DNA of 64,000 nt from Mesostigma viride (lineage: Eukaryota; Streptophyta; Mesostigmatophyceae; Mesostigmatales; Mesostigmataceae), in contig RPFO01000253.1 of the NCBI GenBank assembly GCA_009746045.1, positions 434,001 to 498,000 on the forward strand, written 5' to 3'. The notes under the pieces were generated by a model. It did no database searches, was not told the DNA's origin, and saw only the letters and a program-made list of their open reading frames with translations. Below, piece by piece: positions 8,892 through 17,400 of this stretch. Within the stretch, counting starts at the first letter, position 1, and each line of letters begins with the position of its first letter. Made by a program: the position numbers and the translations under genes.

Positions 8892-9623
8892 ATGAACAAG
8901 CGCGTCGAGAAAGTGGAGGCGGCGCGGGATCCAGAAGCGACGAAACTCGCGTGGTCGTTGCATTACCAGGTCCGCTCGACGGAGCCGTCCAGGGTCGACG
9001 TCGCTGCCGGTCCTCCCGCAGTCGCCCCCACCCCCCCCGTGATGGAAGAGACGGCCCAGGTGGCCGAACAGGCGCAGGTCAAGGCGGAGGAGGCGATCGT
9101 GAATCAGCCGACGCCCGACAAGGTGTCCGTGAAGGATCTCGACGGCACGCTCGTCGACGTCCGATGCGGGGCCGCGGACGCGATGGCCAGCTCTCTCGTG
9201 GACATGTGGAAAACGGGGCAGTTCAAGGTCATCCCTCGCGACTCGTTTGCTTTCGCCAAATGCCACGCGGCCTCCGACGCGCTGCGATCCAAGTTCGAGG
9301 ACCCCGCCAACGCGTTGACGGCGGACGTTCGCAAGAAGAAGATCGCGGACTACGTCCGGGGTCTGCGAGCCACGGGGAGTCCCGCCGACCTGGAGATGGC
9401 GCGACAGTTCCGCGACCGGTTCGCGGAGGTCGGACTCTTCGCCACTCCGGAGGAGTTGTGGCAGCTTTCCGCGCCGGCCGATCCGTCCGCGGCCGTACCC
9501 GAGGAGTCGGCGACGACCGAGAAGAAGGAAGACGGGTACCGTACCGAAAACATCGTCGCGGTCGCAGGGATCCTCGTGGTCGTCGTCGCGCTCGTCTCTG
9601 CGTTCCTGTTCTCCAGGAAGTAG
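8892..9623 (+). CDS. Viral tail-anchored membrane protein, unknown function
   Basis: 243 residues from the ATG at 8892; a longer frame upstream uses a GTG and overlaps the junction region. Acidic/Ala-rich N-terminal half, a mixed helical middle, and one C-terminal membrane segment (NIVAVAGILVVVVALVSAF) ending in SRK. First of three consecutive plus-strand genes for small membrane proteins, an arrangement that would suit virion membrane proteins. No family recognised. Confidence 0.55.
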   Translation: MNKRVEKVEAARDPEATKLAWSLHYQVRSTEPSRVDVAAGPPAVAPTPPVMEETAQVAEQAQVKAEEAIVNQPTPDKVSVKDLDGTLVDVRCGAADAMASSLVDMWKTGQFKVIPRDSFAFAKCHAASDALRSKFEDPANALTADVRKKKIADYVRGLRATGSPADLEMARQFRDRFAEVGLFATPEELWQLSAPADPSAAVPEESATTEKKEDGYRTENIVAVAGILVVVVALVSAFLFSRK

Positions 9624-9729
9624 GATAAATATCTGCGCTATCGTTGATCGTGGCCCCTCGATGGTGGTGCTGCTCCCGCCCGAGTCTAGCCGAGCCGATT
9701 TTTCTTCTGCGACAACTTCGAGGATCCAG

Positions 9730-10101
9730 ATGAACAGTGCCGGAAACGTGACGCGTGGCGTGACCGAGGAGAACGTCCGCAACTCCGCTCGCGCCAGGAT
9801 CGCCAAGCCGGCGGCGGGCGGATTCTTCTCGAGCCCTCTGTTCATCGCGATCGCCGCGGTCGCGGTCATCGCGATCGTCATCTGGAAACCGTGGAGCGCG
9901 CGTTCCGGCGACGGAGGCGGCGGCGGCGAGTGCGTCACCGGGATGGTGTGCGGGTCCGAGACCGCCCCTTCGTACGGCGTCGGCGGCGGGTCTTCTCACA
10001 GCACGCAGGCCTTCCGCATGGGACAGGCCTCCGGAGTGACGAGCGGGATGCTGTCGGGCGACTACGATTCGACCTTCTCCGCTCTCCTGAACGCGCCCTG
10101 A
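9730..10101 (+). CDS. Viral small single-pass membrane protein
   Basis: About 123 residues from ATG 9730; an in-frame ATG at 9661 would add 23. A basic N-terminal region is followed by one membrane helix (FIAIAAVAVIAIVIWKPW) and a Gly/Ser-rich tail with two cysteines (ECVTGMVC). The size and layout are like NCLDV virion membrane proteins; family not recognised. Confidence 0.5.
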   Translation: MNSAGNVTRGVTEENVRNSARARIAKPAAGGFFSSPLFIAIAAVAVIAIVIWKPWSARSGDGGGGGECVTGMVCGSETAPSYGVGGGSSHSTQAFRMGQASGVTSGMLSGDYDSTFSALLNAP

Positions 10102-10125
10102 TAAAATTGTGTCCTGTATCTATAA

Positions 10126-10713
10126 ATGCCCCCCAGCGCGTCTGCGTTAACCGATGTCCTCCGGGGCGCCGACGAACTGAAGACCGCCACCACGGCGGCC
10201 GACGCTGCCGCCGACGCGAAGAAGACGACTGAGATCGCCAAGGAAATCGAGAGGCTTCAGGCTCTCCAGAAGGCCGAGCAGGCCAGCGCGGCCGGCAAGT
10301 CGGCGGACGCCGTCAGCGAGGCCGCCTCGAAGAGTTTCAGGGAGAGAGCGACCGACTTTGCGAGGCGGTACGGCGTGGAGGCCGTCGGAGGGGCTTTCGC
10401 CACCGTCGCCGGCATGTTGATCGTGAACTCTGTGTTCAACAAGAACGACGATAAGGAAGGAGGCGCGGGGGACGAAGAGGAGGGCGGCGGGTCTATCGCC
10501 GACAAAATCAAGAGTGTCATAATTGTCCTGTTGGTCATTACGGTCGTAATTGGAATCATTTATTATTCTTGGAAAAAACGTACGGATTCATCCGCAGGAA
10601 CAAACGTAACCGTGCAAGCCAACTTCGAGCCTATGCCATACAACATGCCGTACTACGCTCCTCCCCCTACCGCTAGCAATATTCCGTTCAACAGGACGGC
10701 GATGACAGGGTGA
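10126..10713 (+). CDS. Viral membrane protein with coiled-coil N-terminus
   Basis: 195 residues, ATG at 10126 directly after TATAA. Residues 1-70 are Ala/Lys/Glu-rich helix (probable coiled coil). A weak hydrophobic segment near 87-105 (GGAFATVAGMLIVNSVF) and a strong membrane helix near 133-152 (SVIIVLLVITVVIGIIYYSW) follow, then a Pro/Tyr-rich tail. It ends tail-to-tail against the ribonucleotide reductase. Probable virion or host-membrane component; function unknown. Confidence 0.55.
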   Translation: MPPSASALTDVLRGADELKTATTAADAAADAKKTTEIAKEIERLQALQKAEQASAAGKSADAVSEAASKSFRERATDFARRYGVEAVGGAFATVAGMLIVNSVFNKNDDKEGGAGDEEEGGGSIADKIKSVIIVLLVITVVIGIIYYSWKKRTDSSAGTNVTVQANFEPMPYNMPYYAPPPTASNIPFNRTAMTG

Positions 10714-12084
10714 TCACTTCACGGGGCAAGCCCCGCCGACACAATCCGAGGCAGCGCCCGGCTCCTCGTCCACATGCATGATGCCTTTGTAGTTCACGGG
10801 ACGCAGCGACTCCTTGTACGCGTCGAAGCGGGCCTTGGTAACCACTTCCTGGGGCAGGTACGCGTATCCCAGATCGGCGGCGTTCTTGGTCGGGTCCGCC
10901 CGCAGCAAGAACGAGACGCCGACGTACTCGTCCCAATGCGCGTTGAGCCAGTCCAGGATGGACTCGATCTCGGAGGGGTCGTACGAGATCGTGCAGCTGA
11001 CGTTTTGCTCGACGTACGAGTTCATCAGGTCGCGGTACCGCTCGAGTTGCTCGACGGCCGTCTCCGTGTTCACCTCGACCTCCTCCTTCGTCCCGTCCTT
11101 GCGCGTCACCCACTTCTTCGTGAAGGGGACGGAGTCGTACGACACCGGGAACGTGACGAGCACGGACTCCGGCTCGAAGGGCTTGTCCACGATCTTGTAC
11201 CCCGCGTCCGCGAACCGGGCGACCAGCGGGTCGTGCTTCGAGTACGTGATGTTGTTGAAGATGTACCGCCCGAGCGGCTTGTGCACTCCCTCGGGCACCT
11301 CGCCCCACTGCCGCGTGGACATGATCTTCGACAGGGTCCCGCTGGGCTTGATGCACGTCACGTTCTTCGGCAGAGGGGTCTTCAACTCGTAGGCCATGGA
11401 GTACGCCGCGGACACCGCGATGTTCTTCATGCGGCGGTAGTCGTAGGTCTTCAAGTCGGGTCGGGACACGACGCCGGTCAACCCGACTCCGCATAAACGG
11501 AGGAAGAAGTTGTTCAGATGCCACGCTTCTTGCAGGATCTCGTCGCGAAGATCGACGAGTGTCTGGCGATAGTTCATGCGCGCGGCAAGGACGAGCGCAC
11601 GCTCCAGTCCGGCCTTGTCGCCCGCGCGGAATGCCGCCAGGTTGATCTCCGACAGATTGCAGAAGCTCTTGTTCCCCAACAGAATCTCGCAGCACGGATT
11701 CACGCCCTTCGTCCACGGCGCCCGTTTCAGAGCCGATTCGATATTCAGCATGCCGGGCTCGGACCCGCCCGATTCTTGCATGATCTGGAAGATCTCCTCG
11801 AGCTGCGCCCTCGTCGGCTTGGACGAGAAGACCAGACTGTTGTTCGACTGCTGGCGATGGGAATTCTCGATCCACCAATCCTTTTTCGCGTAGGCGAACT
11901 CTTTCCACTCCGCCGAGCCGTACTCGCATAGCGCGATCTCCGCCGAACGACGGCTGCTCAACATCGTTCCGAGGTGGTTCACGATATCCACGATGTCCAT
12001 CTTCGACAAGAGCTGGTCCGCGCGTTTGGACATCAGCCGGGCGATCTTCTCGAAAGCCCGCGCGATCTGCGCGTCGCCAGAACT
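10714..12084 (-). CDS. Adenosylcobalamin-dependent ribonucleotide reductase, C-terminal segment
   Basis: Class II monomeric RTPR-type enzyme: reduces ribonucleoside triphosphates to dNTPs using a B12-derived radical. Visible are NPCCEILLGNKSFCNL, with the two active-site cysteines equivalent to those of the Lactobacillus leichmannii enzyme, the loop CIKPSGTLSKI, and the C-terminal shuttle pair DCVGGACPVK, nearly identical to the bacterial tail. Its N-terminal part lies at 12717-13367, separated by an intron-like segment. In a virus it would supply dNTPs for genome replication. Class II enzymes are uncommon in giant viruses. Confidence 0.85.
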   Translation of the reverse strand, partial: SSGDAQIARAFEKIARLMSKRADQLLSKMDIVDIVNHLGTMLSSRRSAEIALCEYGSAEWKEFAYAKKDWWIENSHRQQSNNSLVFSSKPTRAQLEEIFQIMQESGGSEPGMLNIESALKRAPWTKGVNPCCEILLGNKSFCNLSEINLAAFRAGDKAGLERALVLAARMNYRQTLVDLRDEILQEAWHLNNFFLRLCGVGLTGVVSRPDLKTYDYRRMKNIAVSAAYSMAYELKTPLPKNVTCIKPSGTLSKIMSTRQWGEVPEGVHKPLGRYIFNNITYSKHDPLVARFADAGYKIVDKPFEPESVLVTFPVSYDSVPFTKKWVTRKDGTKEEVEVNTETAVEQLERYRDLMNSYVEQNVSCTISYDPSEIESILDWLNAHWDEYVGVSFLLRADPTKNAADLGYAYLPQEVVTKARFDAYKESLRPVNYKGIMHVDEEPGAASDCVGGACPVK

Positions 12085-12716
12085 CTGCAAACCGCCAAAA
12101 ATAATGTGCATAGTGGGTATGATAAGAATGAAAACCGCCACGGCCACCAAGCGTGCCAAACGAACGCGACCCGCGCGCCGACCGCGCAAACATCGCGTGA
12201 GGGCGGACAACGAGGGCGGCACGGCCGAGGCCGGCGCGGCCAAGTCCGGCGCGGCCAAGTCCGGTGCGGCCAAACGCGGCCGTGCCCCCGCAATTCCGCA
12301 AGCCCATGCGAGGGTGGCGACCTTCACGGAAATGTTAGACTTGTCCAACGAAGACATCGACAAGGCGTTCGAACGCGAACTACAGATCGAGAGAATGGCA
12401 AAAGACTTCACCAAGTCCGAGTTGAAAAAACGCGGCGTTCCTAAATCGGACATATCCAAAGAGGTGAATCAGGGGCAACGCAATGTGCGCAAATTGATGC
12501 TAGACACGACGCTGTTCACTGATCGCGGATTGGCCGACAGGCGGAAAGGGATGGTGGCTTTTGATGCAAGGGAAAGGGAGCGAAAGCGAAAGTTCGATCA
12601 GAACAGACTCGACGCCATTTACACCGCTAACATGAAAAGCATTTACGGGAGCAAGAAAAGGAAGAAACAGGATGACTTGTTCCTGGCCGAGTTGTTGAAA
12701 AATTAGACGGACCCAC
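12085..12716 (-). other. Intron-like segment inside the ribonucleotide reductase gene
   Basis: 632 bp between the two reductase coding segments. On the minus strand it begins CAG|GTGGGT and ends TTTGCAG|AG, both matching spliceosomal consensus, and the two coding sides are in phase 0. It does not encode an intein: the minus frame is not open through it and no intein blocks are seen. It carries an opposite-strand ORF (12128-12706). Spliceosomal-type introns occur in chloroviruses and pandoraviruses; gain after endogenisation is also possible. Confidence 0.6.
12128..12706 (+). CDS. Basic protein ORF nested antisense within the intron-like segment
   Basis: 192 residues from ATG 12128. The N-terminal 60 residues are Arg/Lys/Ala-rich with an AAKSG repeat (nuclear-localisation or nucleic-acid-binding character). 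The rest is helical and charged and ends with KKRKKQDDLFLAELLKN. No homing-endonuclease or transposase motif was seen. It fits almost exactly inside the 632-bp segment, so segment and ORF may have arrived together. No family recognised; coding status rests on ORF length and protein-like composition. Confidence 0.5.
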   Translation: MKTATATKRAKRTRPARRPRKHRVRADNEGGTAEAGAAKSGAAKSGAAKRGRAPAIPQAHARVATFTEMLDLSNEDIDKAFERELQIERMAKDFTKSELKKRGVPKSDISKEVNQGQRNVRKLMLDTTLFTDRGLADRRKGMVAFDARERERKRKFDQNRLDAIYTANMKSIYGSKKRKKQDDLFLAELLKN

Positions 12717-13367
12717 CTGCCAACAATATCCCGCCAGTCGCTCGCCGGCGGGTCTGATCTCTGTCAGGTCGATGATCAATGTCTTGGCGGGGAACTTTCC
12801 CGCCATCAGTTTGCCCGCCGCCTTGGCCCACGCGATCGCCGAGTCGCCCACGCTGACCGTCCACGTGCGCGTGTCCTCGTCGTAGGTCTCCTTGTTGATC
12901 TCGCGTCCGCCCTTGCACGTCCTCGTGGACCGGACGACCCGGATATCATCGATCGGGTTGGCAAAACCGTTCAGCGTGCCGACCACGGGATTGAACCCCA
13001 CTCCGGTGCCTTGGAGGAGGAGCCACAGGACGTCCACGATGTCGTACACCGTCTCCACCTGGGTGAAAGCGCAGTTGAACATGCACGATTCGCGGCGGCG
13101 AGAGAGCTGCGTCCCGCCCAGCCACAGCGTCCTCCCCGCGGGGGCGATGCGGCGGTTGAGGATGAGCCGACTCAACTCGTCGAGCTCCTTCTCCTCGTCG
13201 GCCGTCAGCGGGGCGTCCTTGGCTCGGATCCAGAGCCAGCGCTGGTGGTCGATCACCCGTGCGACGACCTGGTCCCAACTCTCGAGTCCTCCCGACCCGT
13301 CGTCGAGCGGACGGTGGTACGTCCGCAGCGCGATCGCGGTCGCGCGGTCCGACGGGTTGACCTCCAT
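12717..13367 (-). CDS. Adenosylcobalamin-dependent ribonucleotide reductase, N-terminal segment
   Basis: 217 codons from ATG 13367 to the intron-like border. Contains RRIAPAGRTLWLGGT, SCMFNCAF (the cysteine that forms the reducible pair with the catalytic site in class II enzymes) and LLQGTGVGFNPVVG, all in the order and spacing of the RTPR N-terminal half. The C-terminal catalytic and shuttle cysteines are in 10714-12084. Confidence 0.85.
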
Positions 13368-13473
13368 GGTTCTCGGACGAGAGACTGAGTCCTACCCCCG
13401 CGGGGGACATTTTATATCGACTCCCTGACGCGATCCGTGTCGTCTCGACGACGATGCCGACGTCACCGAGTCG

Positions 13474-16400
13474 TCACGGCGTGACGGTGAAGTAATTGTA
13501 CCGCCCCACGGACTTCCAGTCCGTGGACGCGCTGAACGAGGGCCATTGGGCGGACGTCACGACGCGGCATGGAAGGTTCTGCGGTTCGAACATGCTGCCG
13601 TACCCGCGCGTCTTCGCGAACTCGTCGACGACCGACGACACGATGTTCGGCCACCCGACGTTCTGGAGGCCCATAAGCGCCGGATAGGACGGAAACTGCC
13701 CGGACCGTACGGCGAAGTTCAAGTCGACGAGGTGCACGACCTCGCGGGTTCCGAGGGCGCTCGCGGTGCGGCGGGGGACGTTCACGGAGTTGAAATAGAG
13801 TTTGTTTTTATTCGGATAATCGGAAAGCACAACACCCCGGATCCCGTCTTCCACCAACCCGGTGTACTGCAGCAATTCGGCGTTGTATGGCACGATCATG
13901 TACATCCCGCCGTCCATCCACCTGTAGCTCTCGAGCTCGACGTACAGACTTAGTTTCAACAGGTAGTTGGTGTTCGTCGCGTTGTTGGACACGGTCGTTA
14001 CCCAGACGAAGTACACGTTCTGGAACAGCGTGGTGTCCCACAGGACCCACTCGTCGGTCGGGGCCACGAACGGTTGGGTGCCCGGGGTCGCGGAGGTCGC
14101 GGCGAGCTGCGACACCGACGTCGTCGTCGACGTGTCGACCTTGTTGGCGAGCGACAAGACCACGTCCAGCGACGTGTCCGTGAGCGTGCCGAGGACGTTG
14201 CCCGTCAGACTCGTGCCGCTCGCGTCGTCGCTCGCCGGCAGCGGTTTGCCCAGGAGCGTGGAGGTGGTTGCCGACCCCTGCGTCTTCACGAACTGCAATG
14301 TCTCGTCGTCGTCGATGCGGAACCCGTAGGTCACTTCGAGCGGCTGCGAGTCGTACTCGTTTGCGTACCGGAACATCTGCGTGTTGGCGATCTGAGCCGC
14401 GGACATCGCGGGCGTCCCCCCCCCCGCGGCGAGCGTGTCCACGAAACGCCAGTTCTTGAAGCCCGTGTTGATCGCCGTGCTCGAACTCTGTCGATAGCCC
14501 AGATAGATGCCGCGTTCCGTCAGTGTGTTGCTCAACTGTGCGACGGTGTTTGTCGCGGGGGAGACGTTCGCCATGGTTCGCCATCCGAGGCTAGTCATCT
14601 GGGGCAAAGCGCCGTTGATGTATAGGATGGGCGCGGTCGGCGTCAGGTGCACGCCCAGGACGAACTCGTTCGTGTCGACGACAACGTCGGCCGTCTCGGT
14701 GTACGCGTTGCCCGTGAACATAAGGATGCGCCCGCCGCGCCATACCCACACGCTTACGTAATACCCCGCCGCATCGAGGTTGCCGACCGTTAACAGCTCG
14801 ACCATATTCGCGTTGGAGTTTGTAACGTTCGTTGCCGTCCACGGTGCGGTCATCGCCGATCCTGATGCAGACCCAACGACCCCTCCGGTCGCAGCCGCGA
14901 ACGAGGATAGGGGCTTCACGATCCCGCACGCGAGGACGTTCGTCCCTCCTCTGGATGGGAAGACGCTAGTAGCGTAGTAGTATGACTTGGTGAGATCGAC
15001 CCCGATCGAGGTTTGAAAGTATCCGTCCGTACTATGTTGCGGGACAAGCAGATTGGGGTCCGCGGAAGTGATCCCGTTCTTGACTCGGACGTAATCAACC
15101 AAACACGTCTCGCTCGTGCTATATCTGAAGGTATTGCCTATGCGAAGGGTGTTGGTGCTATTCGCATTCTGGATTGGAACGTTACTCAGATTGTTAAAAC
15201 CGTTTAGCCATATCACTCCGATACTGCTTGCAGGTGTCATCGCCAGTGATATTTTTACGTCATCATACCAAAAATCGAATAACAAGTCCGGATTTGTAAT
15301 GTTCGCCCCGGCTGTCGCCGTTGTAACATAAGACTTTCTAGCGAGTCGATACTTGTGATAAGCACCATTGTTGGGAAGTCCCTTCCCCGGCGCCTGTGCG
15401 TTGATCACGGATGAGGGAATACCAAGTTGACGGTCCCCGTATGCGTACGGCGCGTTTTTCGACTCCGTGCATATCATTACCCCCCCCGCAGAACTGAACA
15501 CTTGAATACGTCGAGTGCCGTCGTTGGTACCCATCCACATGATGCTGAAGTTGGTTGCCCCGCTGCAGGCTACCCTTGCCTCCATCGTCCATTCTCCATA
15601 CCCGTCGTCAGTTGTCGCACCTTCGACGTCCAGGTTGTCAATCTTGACAGACCTCGTGTTATTCCCAGTCGTAGGTGGGATTGTGACAACACCGCCCACA
15701 GGGTCGCCGCCGGATGGAAGCGTGAAGACGGGCGAGCCTCCGCTGCCGGCAACGTTGTTCGCCTTGCTCGTGGGAGCGGCAGGGTCGTTGAACCACTCGC
15801 CGATCCAGTCATCGGACATGGAGGAAGTCGCCACGTACGTCAGAGACGCGGAACCCGCCGAGTCAGCGGTCAGGTAAGGTCCCGCCCCAGTGTAACTCGG
15901 CAGTTTCCACAAGTGCGGCTCGGTCGTCGCGCCGTTGCTGACGGGGAGTTCGCTGAGCGTCACGTTGGTCCCGGGCGCCTTCCTCCTCCCCGCGTCGATC
16001 CACCTCGACAGCATCGCCTGGCCGCCCCTCACGTGCCAGTACGACCCCGTCTCGTCCCCCCTCTCCTGCCCCGCGTTCTTCCGCCACCTCAGCGACCGTT
16101 CCGCCGACTTGCCGTTGACGGCCCCGTCGCCCTCCACCACGATCCCCGCGCCGTCCGCGTCCGCGTTCGTCGTCGTCGCGTTCGACAGCACCAGCGTCTT
16201 GTCCAGCACCGTGACGTTCGCCGTGCTGGTGTTCGCGCTCGACAGCTCCCCGTCCACTTGCACCGTCCCCTTCACCTTGACCGCCCCGCTCGCCGGGTTC
16301 AAGAACAGGTCCCCGCGCGTCGTCCCGATCTTGCCGCCGTCGCGGTCCGTGCTGCGGAGGACCAAGTCCTTGTCCACGCGCACCGTGGCCGCGGAGGAAA

Positions 16401-17373
16401 CGAGGAGCGTGGGGTTCGACGTCGACACGCTCGAGTCGACAAACTTCACCTGCTCGACGGCCACGCACGATCCGGCGACGGCCGTGTCCCCCGTGATCCA
16501 GAGATTCCCGCCCGACGCGGCCGACGTCCTCTTCGCGCCCGAGATCGCGACCGCGTTGTCCGAGTACGAGTGCGGCTGGCTCGTCTCGGACTGCGCGGAC
16601 ACCGCCGTCTTCTCGGACGTGGTCGGCCGCACGACGATCTTGGTGTCCGGGTCCGCGCCCTCATTCGCTATGGACGGGGCCAACGTCACACCGGACCTGG
16701 CGCCCAGACGCACCTCGCCCGTCGTCGATTTGTCCGCGGACACCCGCAACTGGGCGCTCGACCGGACTTCCATGTCGACCGCGCCGGAGTCGACGACGCC
16801 GCGCCACTGCGTCTTGGCGGTGGCGTTGGCGCCCCCCGCGAAGTTGTTGCCCGTGCCGTTGAACGCAAACCCGAACGCGATCTCCGGGTTCGCGATGTCG
16901 TTTTCCCTCTCGGCGCGCACGGACAGGATGGTCGGGGTCGGGACGACTGCGGTGTTCGTGACGGTCTGCGCCTGGCCGTGCGCGACGAACCGCGAGTCCT
17001 GCACGATGACCTCCTTCGTCGTGTCGAAGGGCATGAGCAGGAGGTGGTTCCCCGTGGATTTCAAGACGGTGTTTTTCGTCTCGGTCACGCCCGAATTCTT
17101 CGTGTAATCGGCGACGGGCCCGCTGTCGACCGTGACGTCCCCCGCGACCTGCAGGTCGCCGTGAATCACGACCTGGTTGACGGACGCGTCGGTGGTCGGA
17201 GGCGCGAGGGCGTCCACCGAGTTGCCGTTGACCGCGTTCGGGACGAGATCGATCTTCCCACCCGACAGGATCGTGATCCCCGACGAGAGGGAGGACGGGT
17301 CGGACCCGATTTCCTCGGAATACAGTTTCTTCAATCGGCCCGTTCTCAGTTCGCTCAGCGGGGTGGCGTTCAT
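13474..17373 (-). CDS. Giant fibre-like virion surface protein, copy 1
   Basis: 1299 residues, ATG at 17373. The first 50 residues (GRLKKLYSEEIGSDP, GKIDLVPN) are conserved with the neighbouring copy. Next come beta-rich repeats typical of tail-fibre-like shafts (GNLWITGDTAVAGS, GDLFLNPASGAVKVKG), two LamG/concanavalin-like regions (around WTMEARV and VSVWVWRGGRILMFTGN), and a separate C-terminal domain (TDEWVLWDTTLFQN onward). By analogy to phage and giant-virus fibres it may bind the host surface; this is inference from repeat style, not a named family. Confidence 0.6.
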   Translation of the reverse strand: MNATPLSELRTGRLKKLYSEEIGSDPSSLSSGITILSGGKIDLVPNAVNGNSVDALAPPTTDASVNQVVIHGDLQVAGDVTVDSGPVADYTKNSGVTETKNTVLKSTGNHLLLMPFDTTKEVIVQDSRFVAHGQAQTVTNTAVVPTPTILSVRAERENDIANPEIAFGFAFNGTGNNFAGGANATAKTQWRGVVDSGAVDMEVRSSAQLRVSADKSTTGEVRLGARSGVTLAPSIANEGADPDTKIVVRPTTSEKTAVSAQSETSQPHSYSDNAVAISGAKRTSAASGGNLWITGDTAVAGSCVAVEQVKFVDSSVSTSNPTLLVSSAATVRVDKDLVLRSTDRDGGKIGTTRGDLFLNPASGAVKVKGTVQVDGELSSANTSTANVTVLDKTLVLSNATTTNADADGAGIVVEGDGAVNGKSAERSLRWRKNAGQERGDETGSYWHVRGGQAMLSRWIDAGRRKAPGTNVTLSELPVSNGATTEPHLWKLPSYTGAGPYLTADSAGSASLTYVATSSMSDDWIGEWFNDPAAPTSKANNVAGSGGSPVFTLPSGGDPVGGVVTIPPTTGNNTRSVKIDNLDVEGATTDDGYGEWTMEARVACSGATNFSIMWMGTNDGTRRIQVFSSAGGVMICTESKNAPYAYGDRQLGIPSSVINAQAPGKGLPNNGAYHKYRLARKSYVTTATAGANITNPDLLFDFWYDDVKISLAMTPASSIGVIWLNGFNNLSNVPIQNANSTNTLRIGNTFRYSTSETCLVDYVRVKNGITSADPNLLVPQHSTDGYFQTSIGVDLTKSYYYATSVFPSRGGTNVLACGIVKPLSSFAAATGGVVGSASGSAMTAPWTATNVTNSNANMVELLTVGNLDAAGYYVSVWVWRGGRILMFTGNAYTETADVVVDTNEFVLGVHLTPTAPILYINGALPQMTSLGWRTMANVSPATNTVAQLSNTLTERGIYLGYRQSSSTAINTGFKNWRFVDTLAAGGGTPAMSAAQIANTQMFRYANEYDSQPLEVTYGFRIDDDETLQFVKTQGSATTSTLLGKPLPASDDASGTSLTGNVLGTLTDTSLDVVLSLANKVDTSTTTSVSQLAATSATPGTQPFVAPTDEWVLWDTTLFQNVYFVWVTTVSNNATNTNYLLKLSLYVELESYRWMDGGMYMIVPYNAELLQYTGLVEDGIRGVVLSDYPNKNKLYFNSVNVPRRTASALGTREVVHLVDLNFAVRSGQFPSYPALMGLQNVGWPNIVSSVVDEFAKTRGYGSMFEPQNLPCRVVTSAQWPSFSASTDWKSVGRYNYFTVTP

Positions 17374-17400
17374 GTCCGTATAGAGTTGGACGCAGAGATT

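Noticed and set aside
12085-12716. Intein in the ribonucleotide reductase
   Set aside because: The interruption is not in frame throughout on the reductase strand and shows no intein splicing blocks; borders look like an intron instead.
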